A stretch of DNA of 48,562 nt, taken from contig JASJFT010000287.1 in assembly GCA_030770425.1 (NCBI GenBank), positions 1 to 48,562 on the forward strand, written 5' to 3'. The notes beneath the pieces are model-generated. The model saw only the letters and a program-made list of their open reading frames with translations. It was not told the origin of the DNA and did not search any database. Positions within the stretch are counted from its first letter, which is position 1, and each line of letters starts with the position of its first letter. This document shows positions 22,280-32,485 of this stretch, piece by piece. A program made the translations under genes and the position numbers. The stretch is from Darksidea phi. Lineage: Eukaryota > Ascomycota > Dothideomycetes > Pleosporales > Lentitheciaceae.

Positions 22280-23050
22280 ATGACGCTTATTTTAAACTTT
22301 GCAACCCTCTCACCGAACGCTCGCCAAAACCTCTTGCAAGGACCCACTATCGATCTCATCCCCAAGCACAATGGCACAACCGTAGACTATCTACACCAGC
22401 TCTCCGCAGCCCAATACATTGTCTCACACGACCGGTATCGCCAATTAGAAGAACAATCGAATAACACGAGCCGCGCCATCCCTATCGAATACCCGGTCAA
22501 CGCCCTTGTGGCAGCCTCCCCGGATTTTTATCACTTGATAAAGGCCAGGTCCGACTTGACTAGAGTTGATCTAGACATGTGCGGTGTACTGCCGGGCTAC
22601 CTGATGGAGGTGCTAGATTGGTTTGTTAAAGCGCTACGCGCAAATGTGTGGTTTGACTTCTTACCGGAGGATCCTTCGACCGAGGACACGGATAAGTTTT
22701 ACTGGTTCTACACGTACGTCGCAATGCATAAACTGGGCAAGACTGCGTTTGCAGACCATCTTCGGCCCTTCATCGAGAAACTAGTCGATGAATATGGACT
22801 CGTAGATGATGCATGGACAGTTGAGATCCTGCTGAAGCACGTATCGGAACACGATCCCATTCTGCTGCACATCGCTAAACGATATGCAAAACTCCTCACT
22901 CAGAAAAAGATGCCACTCTCGAATAAGGAATATGGAATCATTGAAATCAAATTCCCTCACCTTGGTGCACTAGTAAACGAGCTGCTAGGCGAATTACTCA
23001 ACGAAGCGATGCAGACTGCGACGATCACCGAGGGGGGCATGAGATTGTGA
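22280..23050 (+). CDS. Fungal BTB/POZ-like protein
   Basis: A single exon encodes 256 residues. The N-terminal half has PTIDLIPKHNGTTVDYLHQL and YPVNALVAASPDFYHLIK, where a ligand-like strand pair is followed by a residue stretch ending at a helix; then comes LMEVLDWFVKAL and, after an acidic insert, YVAMHKLGKTAFADHLRPFI, matching the helical back half of fungal BTB-like domains. A C-terminal helical tail follows. The same layout is seen in the 44835-46586 protein, although the two are far apart in sequence. BTB-like proteins in Pleosporales are usually uncharacterised. Function unknown; a protein-interaction role is likely. Confidence 0.7.
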   Translation: MTLILNFATLSPNARQNLLQGPTIDLIPKHNGTTVDYLHQLSAAQYIVSHDRYRQLEEQSNNTSRAIPIEYPVNALVAASPDFYHLIKARSDLTRVDLDMCGVLPGYLMEVLDWFVKALRANVWFDFLPEDPSTEDTDKFYWFYTYVAMHKLGKTAFADHLRPFIEKLVDEYGLVDDAWTVEILLKHVSEHDPILLHIAKRYAKLLTQKKMPLSNKEYGIIEIKFPHLGALVNELLGELLNEAMQTATITEGGMRL

Positions 23051-23670
23051 TCGCGGATCGATGAGGGAGTGGATCCTTCAACCAGGTGTGTTGTTACTAT
23101 CCCACTCAAAAGTAGACTTTTGCGCGTTTGCTGCGCAAGATCTGATATCATAGGATCTTGTAGATCAAACATCCACTTACTTTAAATGCACTGACCCCTT
23201 TTTCAAGGCGCTTATTCAAGCATGATGATGTTTTAACAGCTGATTATGATCTATACTTCTCCCGACATGCCTTACTAAAAATATTCAATTTCAGCCTGAA
23301 CGGCGACTACTCATATGTACCAATCACATCCGGCGGCCGCACTTCCGGCCGTGCGTGACCGTTTGCGCACCCCCCAATCCATCGCCCTACTCGTACGCCC
23401 TCGAACCATCGGCAAACGCTTCTAGGTGTCCATCTACCGAGCATGACAGAATCTCAAGAGCCAAATAGGCTGCCGGAGAGCCCATATTTGACCGGCACTA
23501 TCAATTCCTCACGGCGAACATTGTGCGTACTCAATCACAATCAGAACCGCTACCCCGATACCGCATTGTGAACCAACTTCGATCGTTGCATTGGCCTATA
23601 TTAATTCGCTCATCTCTTCCAATCCACAACCACCATCCCGCCGGCAAGCCATCGCTTCCTCGCACCACTG
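23051..23670. other. Intergenic
   Basis: Downstream flank of the BTB-like gene. No supported gene. Confidence 0.5.
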
Positions 23671-23758
23671 TCGCTACCACCAGCCGTGTCTGTCGCTACC
23701 ACAAGCCGCGTCTGTCGCTACTACCAGCTGTATCTGTCGTTACCACCAGCCGTGCGTC
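23671..23758. repeat. 22-bp minisatellite, four copies
   Basis: Units beginning TCGCTACCACCAGCCGTGTC recur at 23671, 23693, 23715 and 23737 with a few substitutions each. Since 22 is not a multiple of 3, a coding role is unlikely. Confidence 0.85.
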
Positions 23759-23781
23759 ACGAAGAATCTAAAAATTTCATT

Positions 23782-23913
23782 ATGTCGGGAAACTCGGATA
23801 CTTATGGAACATACGATCAGGGCGGTGGTCGACGTGGTGCGGTGTCAAGTCAAGGCGGGCAGAGCACCCAAAACGGGCAAGGCGGGCAACAAGGCGGTCA
23901 GTCCAACCGTTAG
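23782..23913 (+). CDS. Possible small Gly/Gln-rich protein
   Basis: An ATG opens a 43-residue frame, MSGNSDTYGTYDQGGG followed by repeated GGQ and GQ units, ending in SNR. The strong composition bias and clean start suggest a real small, disordered protein or the first exon of a larger one. No homologue is recognised. It lies just after the minisatellite. Confidence 0.3.
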   Translation: MSGNSDTYGTYDQGGGRRGAVSSQGGQSTQNGQGGQQGGQSNR

Positions 23914-24705
23914 ACCGGCGCGGAACGCGACCACGATAGGTCTTCGGAATGTTCTCATAATGCATGATGAATGTACAATTGTAGGTCTGTCCTAGGTCGC
24001 AGGCTCAGGTCTACGTACTAACTTGATGATGAAGACAATTGACGGCTTGATTGGATGTGTTTTGCTGCATGTGTGTACGAGGTCATTGTTACGATCGCAC
24101 AGACGCATGTTATACAGTAATTACTCCAGTTGCCTGTCCTAACATGCGCTTATACTTTGCAGGTATACCGATATATACCGCACGGACTGGAATGATGCAT
24201 GACACGGAAAGTTCGATGATCGCCTTACGTTGGTTGAGGTCTTCGGGACTTTGCCTTTGGTGCTCCATCTTAACCCAGCTATACTACCTAAAAATACAAT
24301 GAAAAGTAATTTCCTGGATACATTTTAGGAAATATTCAATGATGCTTGTCATTCTCGAAACTTCATGACTGAGACTTCGTGATGCGTTGCTATAGAATGG
24401 ATTTAACTGACCTAAAGAGGGAATTACTCTGCAAGACTATCTATCGGCCCGATAGTAGCTTGTATACCTCGCCATGCGAGATGATATATTATCGATATGT
24501 TTTAGACCAGACCCACGTGACCCATTACCTAAATAACGTTAGGCTTAACGTCAGCTTCTACGGTGTAGCACCGCAACACCGCAATTAAGTAATGTTATAA
24601 AGCTTCGGGAATTCCCTAACAATGTCATATAGTTTTGCTAACTGCGCCCGCCTTTCTACGTTCTCCTCCGGTAGCCTATTCGAATAATTCAACCCAATCA
24701 TAACC
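23914..24705. other. Intergenic upstream of the SDR gene
   Basis: No convincing gene on either strand. The last 80 bases are pyrimidine-rich and form the SDR 5' flank. Confidence 0.5.
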
Positions 24706-25729
24706 ATGACATCAAAGACATGGCTCATCACCGGCTGCTCCTCCGGCATCGGCGAAGGTTTCATCTACGAGATCATTAAAAGAGGAGATAAAGCTATAGC
24801 GACAGTGCGAGGTGATGTAGCGCGTCTTGCCGCTTTGAAAGACGCGGGCGCGCACGTCTATTCGCTCGACGTCAATGCTTCATTTGAGACGACGACATCA
24901 ATCCTCACGCGGATCATCGAAGAAGTAGGACCAATCGACGTGCTAGTCAACAACGCAGGGTACATGGAATTCGGGTTCGTCGAAGAGTTGACGTAAGTTT
25001 GTTGAGCCCTCCCCGGACAAGTGCGGGCACGGTCACTGACGCCGCAACAGGGATGCTCGTTGGATCGCACAATTTGAGACCAACTTCTTCAGCACCGCAA
25101 AATTATCTCGCGCAATTCTCCCACACTTTCGGTCGCGAGGGGCAGGTACGGTAGTGTTCATCGGGAGTAAGGCGGGTTGGGCCGGAATGCCAGGAGTTGA
25201 GGCATACTGTTGCTCGAAGTTCGCCCTCGAAGGTATGTCGGCGACGGATTTCATCTTCGCATCACTCTTCGGACGAATGTTTACGATCATTTGGTCGCAG
25301 CACTACAGTCGATTTGTCTGCTGACCCACGGCTCACATAGGCCTCCACGAGACATTGCGCGCCGAAATGGCCCCCTTCGGTATACGCTCCCTTATCTTCG
25401 AGCTTGGAATTTTCCGCACTAGCGTTTTCCACGAGAGCAACTTGAAGTTGACGCCGCAAGATGCTCAGCTCGAGCATATGAATGAATTTCGTCATGGCTT
25501 TCAGGGGTTCGTCGAGCATCAGAGGCCGGTGGATGAAGGCGATCCACAGAAAGCGATCAAGATCATGGTTGATGTGGTCAAAGGTGAGGGCGTAGCTGTT
25601 GGAATGGGGGATGTTGATCGCCTGCCAATTGGCAAGGATGCTGTGGAGTTAATGACGGTATATTGTGAGAAGGTGCTAGAGGGAGTAAACAAGTGGAAGA
25701 ATGTTGTTAGTGATACTGGTTTTGACTAG
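24706..25729 (+). CDS. Classical short-chain dehydrogenase/reductase, 3 exons
   Basis: Exons 24706-24992, 25051-25232 and 25341-25729 give 285 residues. Introns are 58 bp (GTAAGT) and 108 bp (GTATGT, CTGAC branch). The cofactor motif TGCSSGIG is at 9-16, NNAG at 82-85, the catalytic Ser is probably S135 (FIGSKAG) and the YxxxK pair is Y148/K152. These are complete SDR catalytic features. The fold uses NAD(P)H for reversible oxidation of alcohols or ketones; the sequence resembles the broad 17-beta-hydroxysteroid dehydrogenase-like group of fungi. No signal peptide, so cytosolic. Substrate cannot be assigned and no neighbouring biosynthetic genes help. Confidence 0.92.
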
Positions 25730-26260
25730 CATGTAGCTGCTACTCTGTGCACGATATTCATTCAAACTTTCTCAGTTATGGGAATAAGCTGAGTTGCCTA
25801 ATCATCAACGCCGGATCCTCAGTACATCATAGTAACATAACATTCAAGGTTGGTCCGTCGCCAAGTCACTATGGACCCATGACAGACCTTTTTCACTCTC
25901 CTGAATCCCGGCTAAAGTGGCTCCAACTGTCGCTGGAAATAGTTTCCGATCGTATGCCTCACAAGTTACTGCATTCTGTAACCTTTTACATGTTGTTACC
26001 GAGTATGAAGTAATGCACTAGCAGAACAGAATGATAATAAAGAGAAAAGGTTCCAAGAAACTTGATTGTTGACCGTAAGGGCAACTCCTACGTCCTTTCT
26101 TTTGTTTGAAATCTGGGCGCGGATGCTATTCTGCGAAGGCGTATACCGGCTTATTCGTTCCATGAGGAGCGGACCTTTCTGCCCAGATACATTCTCTTCG
26201 CTCCCATAAGTTCGACGTGCCCCTCCCATCTGCCTTTCGCTTTGGCAATAAAGCTTGCTA
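25730..26260. other. Convergent intergenic region
   Basis: It lies between the 3' ends of the SDR and the first member of the new secreted family. No gene. Confidence 0.5.
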
Positions 26261-27689
26261 CTAAGCAACCTGGATAACCTCTCCGCTACGCTTAAACATA
26301 AACGTTCTCTCACGGTTCCTCGTTACCGGCGTCTCCGTATGGTTTTCCTTGAGCGCCTCTTGTATCCACGTGAAGTTCTTCGGTAGAGACGGCATTGGAG
26401 GCTGTTCTGAGTCCGCCAAGCCCATAGCGCCTCCAGGAGCTTGCATCGGGGGAGCAACAGCAAAAGCCAGACAAGGGGATCTATGCAGTGTATCTCCATG
26501 AAAAACGACAACACCGGACACGTACATGTTCCCGAGCTTTGGTTTATGTTGGAGGAGGAAGTATCCGAGTCCCATCCCGTTTGGAGAACCTAAGAGAAAT
26601 GTTAGCGATTTTTCTTTTCGAGTTCTTACACATTAGCCTCATTAATGGGTTGGGTGACCTGACCTAAAATTGCCTGGGCTTCATCCGTAGCCATTGAGAG
26701 GAATACGCCGGGATAAGGACCCAGCTGTAAACCCTGTGCATCTAGAGCGCGTTTAATTACTTGCCGGGTTTCTTCGTTGGCGATGCTTATCGAAAACCAC
26801 CACTGGAGATTGTTCACTCTTCCAGGACCGGCATAGTCTTCCCACACAGCCCACATAACGTCTGAGGAAGACGACAGGTGGGGGAGCTGGTTGGCTGGCA
26901 CTGGAGGGTTCCGCTTTCGGGCCGCGTATTTAGGGCTTTCTCTATTCATTGTGATGAGAACTTCAGCCAATAGGTTAGCATTATCTCTTTGTAGCTGATA
27001 TGTGAACGCGTAGAGTGCTTACCTCCTTGAGTGGGGTCTATTCCAAAGATGAAGGAGCCTCCGGTGACCTATGTTGTTAACTCGATAGAGCAAACGGGCA
27101 GGGCTACTACTCACCCGCCTCGTGTAACCATCTGGAGCCGTATATGTTTGCTGGTCCGGCCCTAAAAGCCCATTCGGACCAGGTACACCATTCCAGACCC
27201 CATGATAAGCCTGTACTACATCGATCGTACCTCCATCCTCACGCGCTTTGTCAGATTTGCCAAGTTCGCGGAGTGCTCGCGCGACGCCGTAAGATGCACC
27301 GCCAAAGTCGCGGTTGGCGAAGTTGAGGCTGTACATATTGTAGCCCCAAGGTCCTAAATGATCTAGCTTTGTGTCAGTCATTTCAATTTACGGAAAAGTG
27401 CGGTGGCCTCACCCCATTTCCAGCCGCTGTATGCCGACGCGCGGGGCGGATTCCAGAATGCGCCTGCTTGTTGGTCGCTCAACCCGAAAGCACGATGGAA
27501 CCCGTTGCCTTTGCAATGAGCCTTATACCAGAGGTCATCATCCGCGGGTCGCGGAGGGCCGAAGCTGCCCCACCTTTGGACCAAGGGTGCGTGCTGAACT
27601 GAAGAGGACGAAGCGTTGAGTATTTGTGGCTGGTACGCAAGGGCGTGAGATAGATTGCCTGCGAGGCTTAGGACTAGCGAGAGCTTCAT
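26261..27689 (-). CDS. Secreted protein, new paralogous family member 1, 5 exons
   Basis: Minus-strand exons 27689-27413, 27353-27115, 27068-27023, 26960-26664 and 26589-26261 give 395 residues. Introns are 59, 45, 62 and 74 bp; the last two show CTAAC branches. Residues 1-18 (MKLSLVLSLAGNLSHALA) form a signal peptide. Shared blocks with the members at 35.8 and 37.7 kb: DDLWYKAHCKGNGFHRAFGL then SDQQAG; GVARALRELG; TGGSFIFGIDP in a 46-nt micro-exon; ITMNRESPKYAA; and SPNGMGLGYFLLQHKPKLGN. Intron phases 1,0,1,1 are identical to member 2. No known domain is recognised and no catalytic signature is obvious. Likely extracellular. The start was chosen because it yields the signal peptide; the frame continues upstream to 27812. 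Confidence 0.8.
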
Positions 27690-28330
27690 GGCGGTTAATC
27701 TGTAGGCTCGTCGTGAGAGCGAGTGGTGTAAGCAGGGTCGTTGGGCACAGACAGATATAAGAAGTATGACATATGGTTGCGTGTGAGTAACTCGATAAGT
27801 GTGGCGCGGCAACGTTGCTAAATGGCTGCTTGTTACCGCGCCACTACAGCCATATTCTGTATCATAACCCTTAGAAGTTGTTTCCTAGTTAAAATGAGAT
27901 TGGAACGATATCCAAATCTAATCTACCACAACGGGAAGCAAAATACTACTTAACCGTCTTACAATATGTTAACGCCTTGGTAGACGCAGGGATGTTTATA
28001 TTCATTAGTAACATATATTGGAAGGAATGCGACTTAGAAGTTGTGTATAACGTAAGTGGAATTACATAACGGGCATCACCTATGCCCCTCCATCGCGTCG
28101 CCGAACTCGCGCCGAATAGCCCAGAAAGCTGACACAAAAGGTATTTCATCCTCAATACCTTGAAACCCAAAGCTGTAATTGCAACCAAAGGCGGGTTTCA
28201 ATCAGAGCCTAAGGCCTGAGGCGCTATGGTAAGACTGCGTGGGGAACGGCCTGAGCCCCATGAAGAGCGCGTGGCGTGTGCGGGTATTTCACTTTACGAT
28301 GGTTTATTGTCAAGAAAGATCTATTACTAT
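27690..28330. other. Intergenic, promoter side of family member 1
   Basis: No supported gene. The right edge meets the first arm of an inverted repeat at 28331. Confidence 0.5.
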
Positions 28331-28367
28331 CCCTCAGCACGTAGCGAGAAGTACCTCGTAACGAGAA
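28331..28367 (+). repeat. Left arm of an inverted repeat flanking the HET gene
   Basis: CCCTCAGCACGTAGCGAGAA and the next 17 bases match the reverse complement of 31944-31980 at 33 of 37 positions by eye. The arms point inward, like terminal inverted repeats. Confidence 0.65.
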
Positions 28368-29236
28368 CATTTCCATTACCAAACCATGTTGTATCTCTCC
28401 ACAAAGGTGGACCAAACCTCCCTCCGAACACCTTCCGAAGCCGAAATAACCACATACACTCAGGCAAAACTACCGCCTTTCACCCTTATGGAACCCAAGC
28501 TTGAAGGAAAGGGGATATACGGGACCTAGAGTATACAAATTGAAGCAATTGCGCGCACAATCGAACCCATCTAGAAAATTATAAAAGGAGTTGCATCCCC
28601 ATATCAGCAATATACGAGATCACTTCTACTATCAGATATAGTACTACATCTGCAGATAGAAATGAGTGAGAAGAACACTATATAATTTAGACTTAATTAA
28701 GGGAGCAATTCAACGCAAACGAGCTCGCGGACCTAGCTATCGCCGTTCACAAGCTACAAAAGAGCCAATAGAACTAAGAGAGGACTGTTAAAGAATTCTA
28801 CTGGGGATGTAAGACCCAATGGATAACTATAAAAGAGGTATCTAAGAAAGAATTGTTAGGTCCAGTCTATCCCTCCCTACTTTGCGCTATTAGAAGGAAT
28901 ATCCTGATTTCGCGCGAGATACGTGATATGCACTGCAAAATTAGGGCATAGTATAGCTTAGGGACGGAGCGTATCATAGGCTAAACGCCATATAACCCTA
29001 GCTCGTCACCTAATCCCACATTCTGCTGTCTATAACGATGCCTCTGGTTGTCAATGAGATTCGAACTGCTCTAACTGAGCAAAGCTAATTGCTGTTTCTA
29101 GTCGGCGTATAACTAATTAAGAGCATACATGCGTGGATCCTCACAGAATTATCATCTTAGCAAAGTTCCGTTATTCTTATTGAGTTGATCCGAGAAGGTA
29201 CGAAATCTAACAGCTCAGGAATAAACGGAAACCAGG
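28368..29236. other. Degenerate non-coding stretch
   Basis: One frame near 28740-28990 gives protein-like pieces (ERTVKEFYWGCKTQW, ITIKEVSKKELLGP) broken by several stops, perhaps a transposon gag remnant. Nothing can be assigned. Confidence 0.4.
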
Positions 29237-31213
29237 TCACACAACAGTAACAGTTTTCCTGTGCCTGTCGTCTAAGAACTCTTGGCATTCAAGAGATATC
29301 CCGAAAGGCTTAAGCTTCGTACCTTTATCAAAGATCAACGCCGATGCTCCCACTCGCACCCAGGTGTCCTCTTTTTTACCCGGAATAACTAAGATACCTT
29401 GGGAATTGTCTGATTGGTCCCAGCTGACAGTTAGGAAGAGTACAAAGGTGATATCCTTTGCTTTTTGGTCGTCTGGCTCATCCCAACTGAGATAAAGTCT
29501 CCTACAAACCTGCCGAGGAAACACAAGGTTCTCTAAATCCGTTAAGGATATGGCTGGCCCGCGGATTGTGATTGCTCCGTCTTTAATTTGACCAAGGTGA
29601 TCATGCCCCTCTATTGACTTGGTCCAGACATCTAGTACTTCCGAAACGTCTTTAGACCTTCCAAAAGGGTCGCGAGACTGATAAAAGTTCAGAGGACCAT
29701 CAAAACTAGCCCAGCTCCAGGATGGAGCGCGGTATGTCGGCGATCGCTTGGTCTCTGGAAAGTGGACACTCCGCTCCCAGAGGAGCGAGTATGGTAAAGC
29801 ATCCTTTAGGATACCTGCTACGAGAGTATTCTTGGTGCGCTCCTCATAGAGTCGTCCCACACTAGCTAATGCAACCAGTTTGTCCGATTCAGGCATAGTA
29901 AGGGATAGCAGGGAGTAGTTGGTCAAGATCTGCATCCAGTCTTCGATCTTGTCGATCTGCATCCAGGCTTCGATCTTGTCGAATGGTCGATCCGGGAGCT
30001 CGAAATTCGCGTAATAGTAGTTCTCAAGAATGGTATGAAACCCCTTTGGACACGATTCGCTTGCAACGCTGCATCCGGAGCACTCCCAGAACATCTCGCC
30101 TGACCCAAAGTGCAGGGTCCTTGGAGACAGTATCCTCTCGGAGAAAACCCATGCCCGAGAGCCAAGAGGTTCGGTTGCTAGTGCCATGTCTGTGACATTC
30201 GTAAAGGTGATAGCACACTTTGTCTGTGGTGTTGATAGACCAAGTACACCATCGTTAAAGACTGGCCGGATGGCCGGCCTGGCTCGTTGGCCTAGGAATC
30301 CCTCCTTGACTGTGCTTGCTCGGTCTGCTGATAAATTGAGAATGCAATTGGCGTAGATCTCGCTCATCTTGGTGGAGTGATATGACCAGTCTTTTCCGTT
30401 GTCGCCGCTTTGGATTATGCAGAGACTGTCTACCCAGATATAGCTGATTCCCAGGCTTCTAGTAACATTAATAGCGTCCTTTATCGTTTTCGGTAGCGTG
30501 TTGAACTCGATGCTTTGGGAGAGATTTTCTTCATTGGAGAGAGTCAAAATGACTTGTCCGGATGTCCCCCAGCAATATGATAGAGCACAATATGGCTCTT
30601 GTTCGATCCTTTGGCTCTTGAGCGACAAACGAACAGTTCCTCCGCTGACAGCAAGGAGCCGAGGGGGCCGAAAAGCTCCTCTTCTTGACGTGATGCAGTT
30701 CTCGTGGCCTGGAGATTTCGTGTTACAGCTTTTTAGCCACTGGTTTGCCAATTCCATTACGGCAGGGTCTTCCATTGACTCACTCAGTGGTGAGGACCGA
30801 CAAGTCGCCTTCAGATGGTCATAGCTTTGGTCTCCTTCCAAATAGATCGCGGCTCGGAGTCGCGCGAGGCGCCCATTCGGCACCCAGACCTCCCCTTTGC
30901 GACTCATGGTCAAGATGATTCCTCCTCGACAAGGGGTAGGCCAGCTGTTGATAATCACCATCGCCGTCGTTTTGAAGTCATTGTCCAAGCTGCCCTGAGC
31001 ACGTAAATGATATCTCAGAAATATGTCGCAGATTCGACAGCCGTTCTGTGCTGCTGCAAAGAACGATTCGCTGTCCTCATGATGGTCGCAGTCAAAAATC
31101 TTCTCTCTTTCCTCGTCCTGCTTTTCCACTTGAGCTGCGTCGTGAAAGCGATGCAGGAGACTCTTGCAATTTGCACAGAGTTTGTTTTCAGATGCTGATA
31201 GTAGAAAGTCCAT
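29237..31213 (-). CDS. HET-domain protein
   Basis: A single exon encodes 658 residues. The heterokaryon-incompatibility domain is complete in outline: PYCALSYCWG at 207-216, YIWVDSLCIIQ at 258-268, then KDWSYHSTKMSEIYANC and LGSRAWVFSERILSPR at 350-365. The N-terminus has Cys/His-rich stretches (CANCKSLL; CRICDIF) typical of this Dothideomycete HET group. Residues 412-420 and 421-429 are a tandem duplication (DKIEAWMQI, DKIEDWMQI). HET proteins trigger programmed cell death on non-self recognition in some fungi, but most family members are untested. The gene lies within a pair of inverted 37-bp arms and degenerate sequence, so it may sit in an accessory insertion. Confidence 0.9.
   Translation of the reverse strand: MDFLLSASENKLCANCKSLLHRFHDAAQVEKQDEEREKIFDCDHHEDSESFFAAAQNGCRICDIFLRYHLRAQGSLDNDFKTTAMVIINSWPTPCRGGIILTMSRKGEVWVPNGRLARLRAAIYLEGDQSYDHLKATCRSSPLSESMEDPAVMELANQWLKSCNTKSPGHENCITSRRGAFRPPRLLAVSGGTVRLSLKSQRIEQEPYCALSYCWGTSGQVILTLSNEENLSQSIEFNTLPKTIKDAINVTRSLGISYIWVDSLCIIQSGDNGKDWSYHSTKMSEIYANCILNLSADRASTVKEGFLGQRARPAIRPVFNDGVLGLSTPQTKCAITFTNVTDMALATEPLGSRAWVFSERILSPRTLHFGSGEMFWECSGCSVASESCPKGFHTILENYYYANFELPDRPFDKIEAWMQIDKIEDWMQILTNYSLLSLTMPESDKLVALASVGRLYEERTKNTLVAGILKDALPYSLLWERSVHFPETKRSPTYRAPSWSWASFDGPLNFYQSRDPFGRSKDVSEVLDVWTKSIEGHDHLGQIKDGAITIRGPAISLTDLENLVFPRQVCRRLYLSWDEPDDQKAKDITFVLFLTVSWDQSDNSQGILVIPGKKEDTWVRVGASALIFDKGTKLKPFGISLECQEFLDDRHRKTVTVV
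29927..29980 (-). repeat. 27-bp in-frame tandem duplication inside the HET gene
   Basis: Two adjacent 27-bp units encode DKIEAWMQI and DKIEDWMQI with almost identical DNA, so the duplication looks recent. Confidence 0.8.
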
Positions 31214-31943
31214 GGGGTAGAGAAAGGTTGCAAGAAGTTGACTCTGCCAAATTGCAGTAAGCGCCGGGGATTCAAGATCCGCGCATGCATGAATTTCGCT
31301 GGTCTAAACCGAGCTGTGGCTGTGCAAGGCAGCAAGCACCACAGCCCGCTCCATACGACAGGGGAGAAATTCTTGAGCCAATGCAAACACAAAAGCATTC
31401 AAAACCCTCAATTCACGTCTACCACGCAAATCGTTGCTCAAGGCTCCTCTAGGCGAACCGCGGGTCGCGGTTCGCGTGTTCCTGTACCGCCACAAGCTTA
31501 CTAGCCACATACTTAGTTTGTCAGCTTATATTACATTGTAATTATGCAGAGGGCGCTTTAGGATGACTAAGGTCATCTCACTTAAATGAGCAGGTATCAA
31601 TCAGCGTGTGCGACGTTGCATAAATTATCCGATTCAATCCGCCATAGGGCTGATGATGACCTATCAGCGTGCTAGTCGGGGTTTATGTTGTTGATACATG
31701 ATTATTATTACTTTAGGAGTAATAAAGACCTGGTGTTAGAGTTATAGTAGAAGAGCCGTGCTACGCCGAAAACTAAGGCCCCTACTTTTAAGGCCCTGAA
31801 GGCGACAGCAAAATCGGTAATTTTACTAAAGGCGGTGCTGGATAGGTAGAGGAAGACTCTTTATATCTATAACGAACAGTACAGTATATATGTCTTGATA
31901 CAGAGAGATTTATACTACTTTAAAGTGTAAGTACTTATAGTTT
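31214..31943. other. Upstream region of the HET gene with degenerate sequence
   Basis: The first 300 bases are the HET promoter side. From about 31500 the sequence turns AT-rich with no coding frame. Confidence 0.45.
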
Positions 31944-31980
31944 TTCTCGCTACGGAGTACTTCTCGCTACTTGCTGAGGG
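31944..31980 (-). repeat. Right arm of the inverted repeat flanking the HET gene
   Basis: Reverse complement of 28331-28367 with four mismatches. AT flanks both outer ends. Confidence 0.65.
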
Positions 31981-32485
31981 ATGTTAGATATTTAGTGTTG
32001 AAGTAATGATTATTTTCTATATTACGAAATTACTTATTGCATCAATCCAAACCTAGCGTTCTGCTGTTTGCGATAAATTCACCTTTACGTAGTAGCACAA
32101 AGTTACTAAGGCTTCTCTTAGGAGTTTCAACAACTGGAACTATGAGATTAGAGATAATACGCGCTGATATTTTTTTTATTTTCTTAGTGGTGTTTTCACT
32201 CTTATAGTCTTGTAGATTGCCGTGGCTCTGCTTCCCAAGACTGTTGTATCTCATGCTGTCTTCTCGTTACCTCGTTCAGGTTCGCGTGATGCTTCCTCCT
32301 CCCTTCCTCTTGCTTTGTTCACTCATGACCTGCAATCCCAGCTTCAAGATACGTGTACTTTGAATCAACCAATAGTCCCGAAGAATTGGATGTGTTGACC
32401 TTATAGTTGTTGGACGACTCAGACTTTTATAACGCGGGTGATCGACGAATTGGGTTGAATGCTCGGAGATGAGTTGGCGCTGGAG
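31981..32485. other. AT-rich intergenic region
   Basis: No gene seen. Composition suggests old repeat sequence. Confidence 0.45.

Noticed and set aside
23671..23758. CRISPR-like array
   Set aside because: Units are contiguous without spacers and the genome is clearly fungal.
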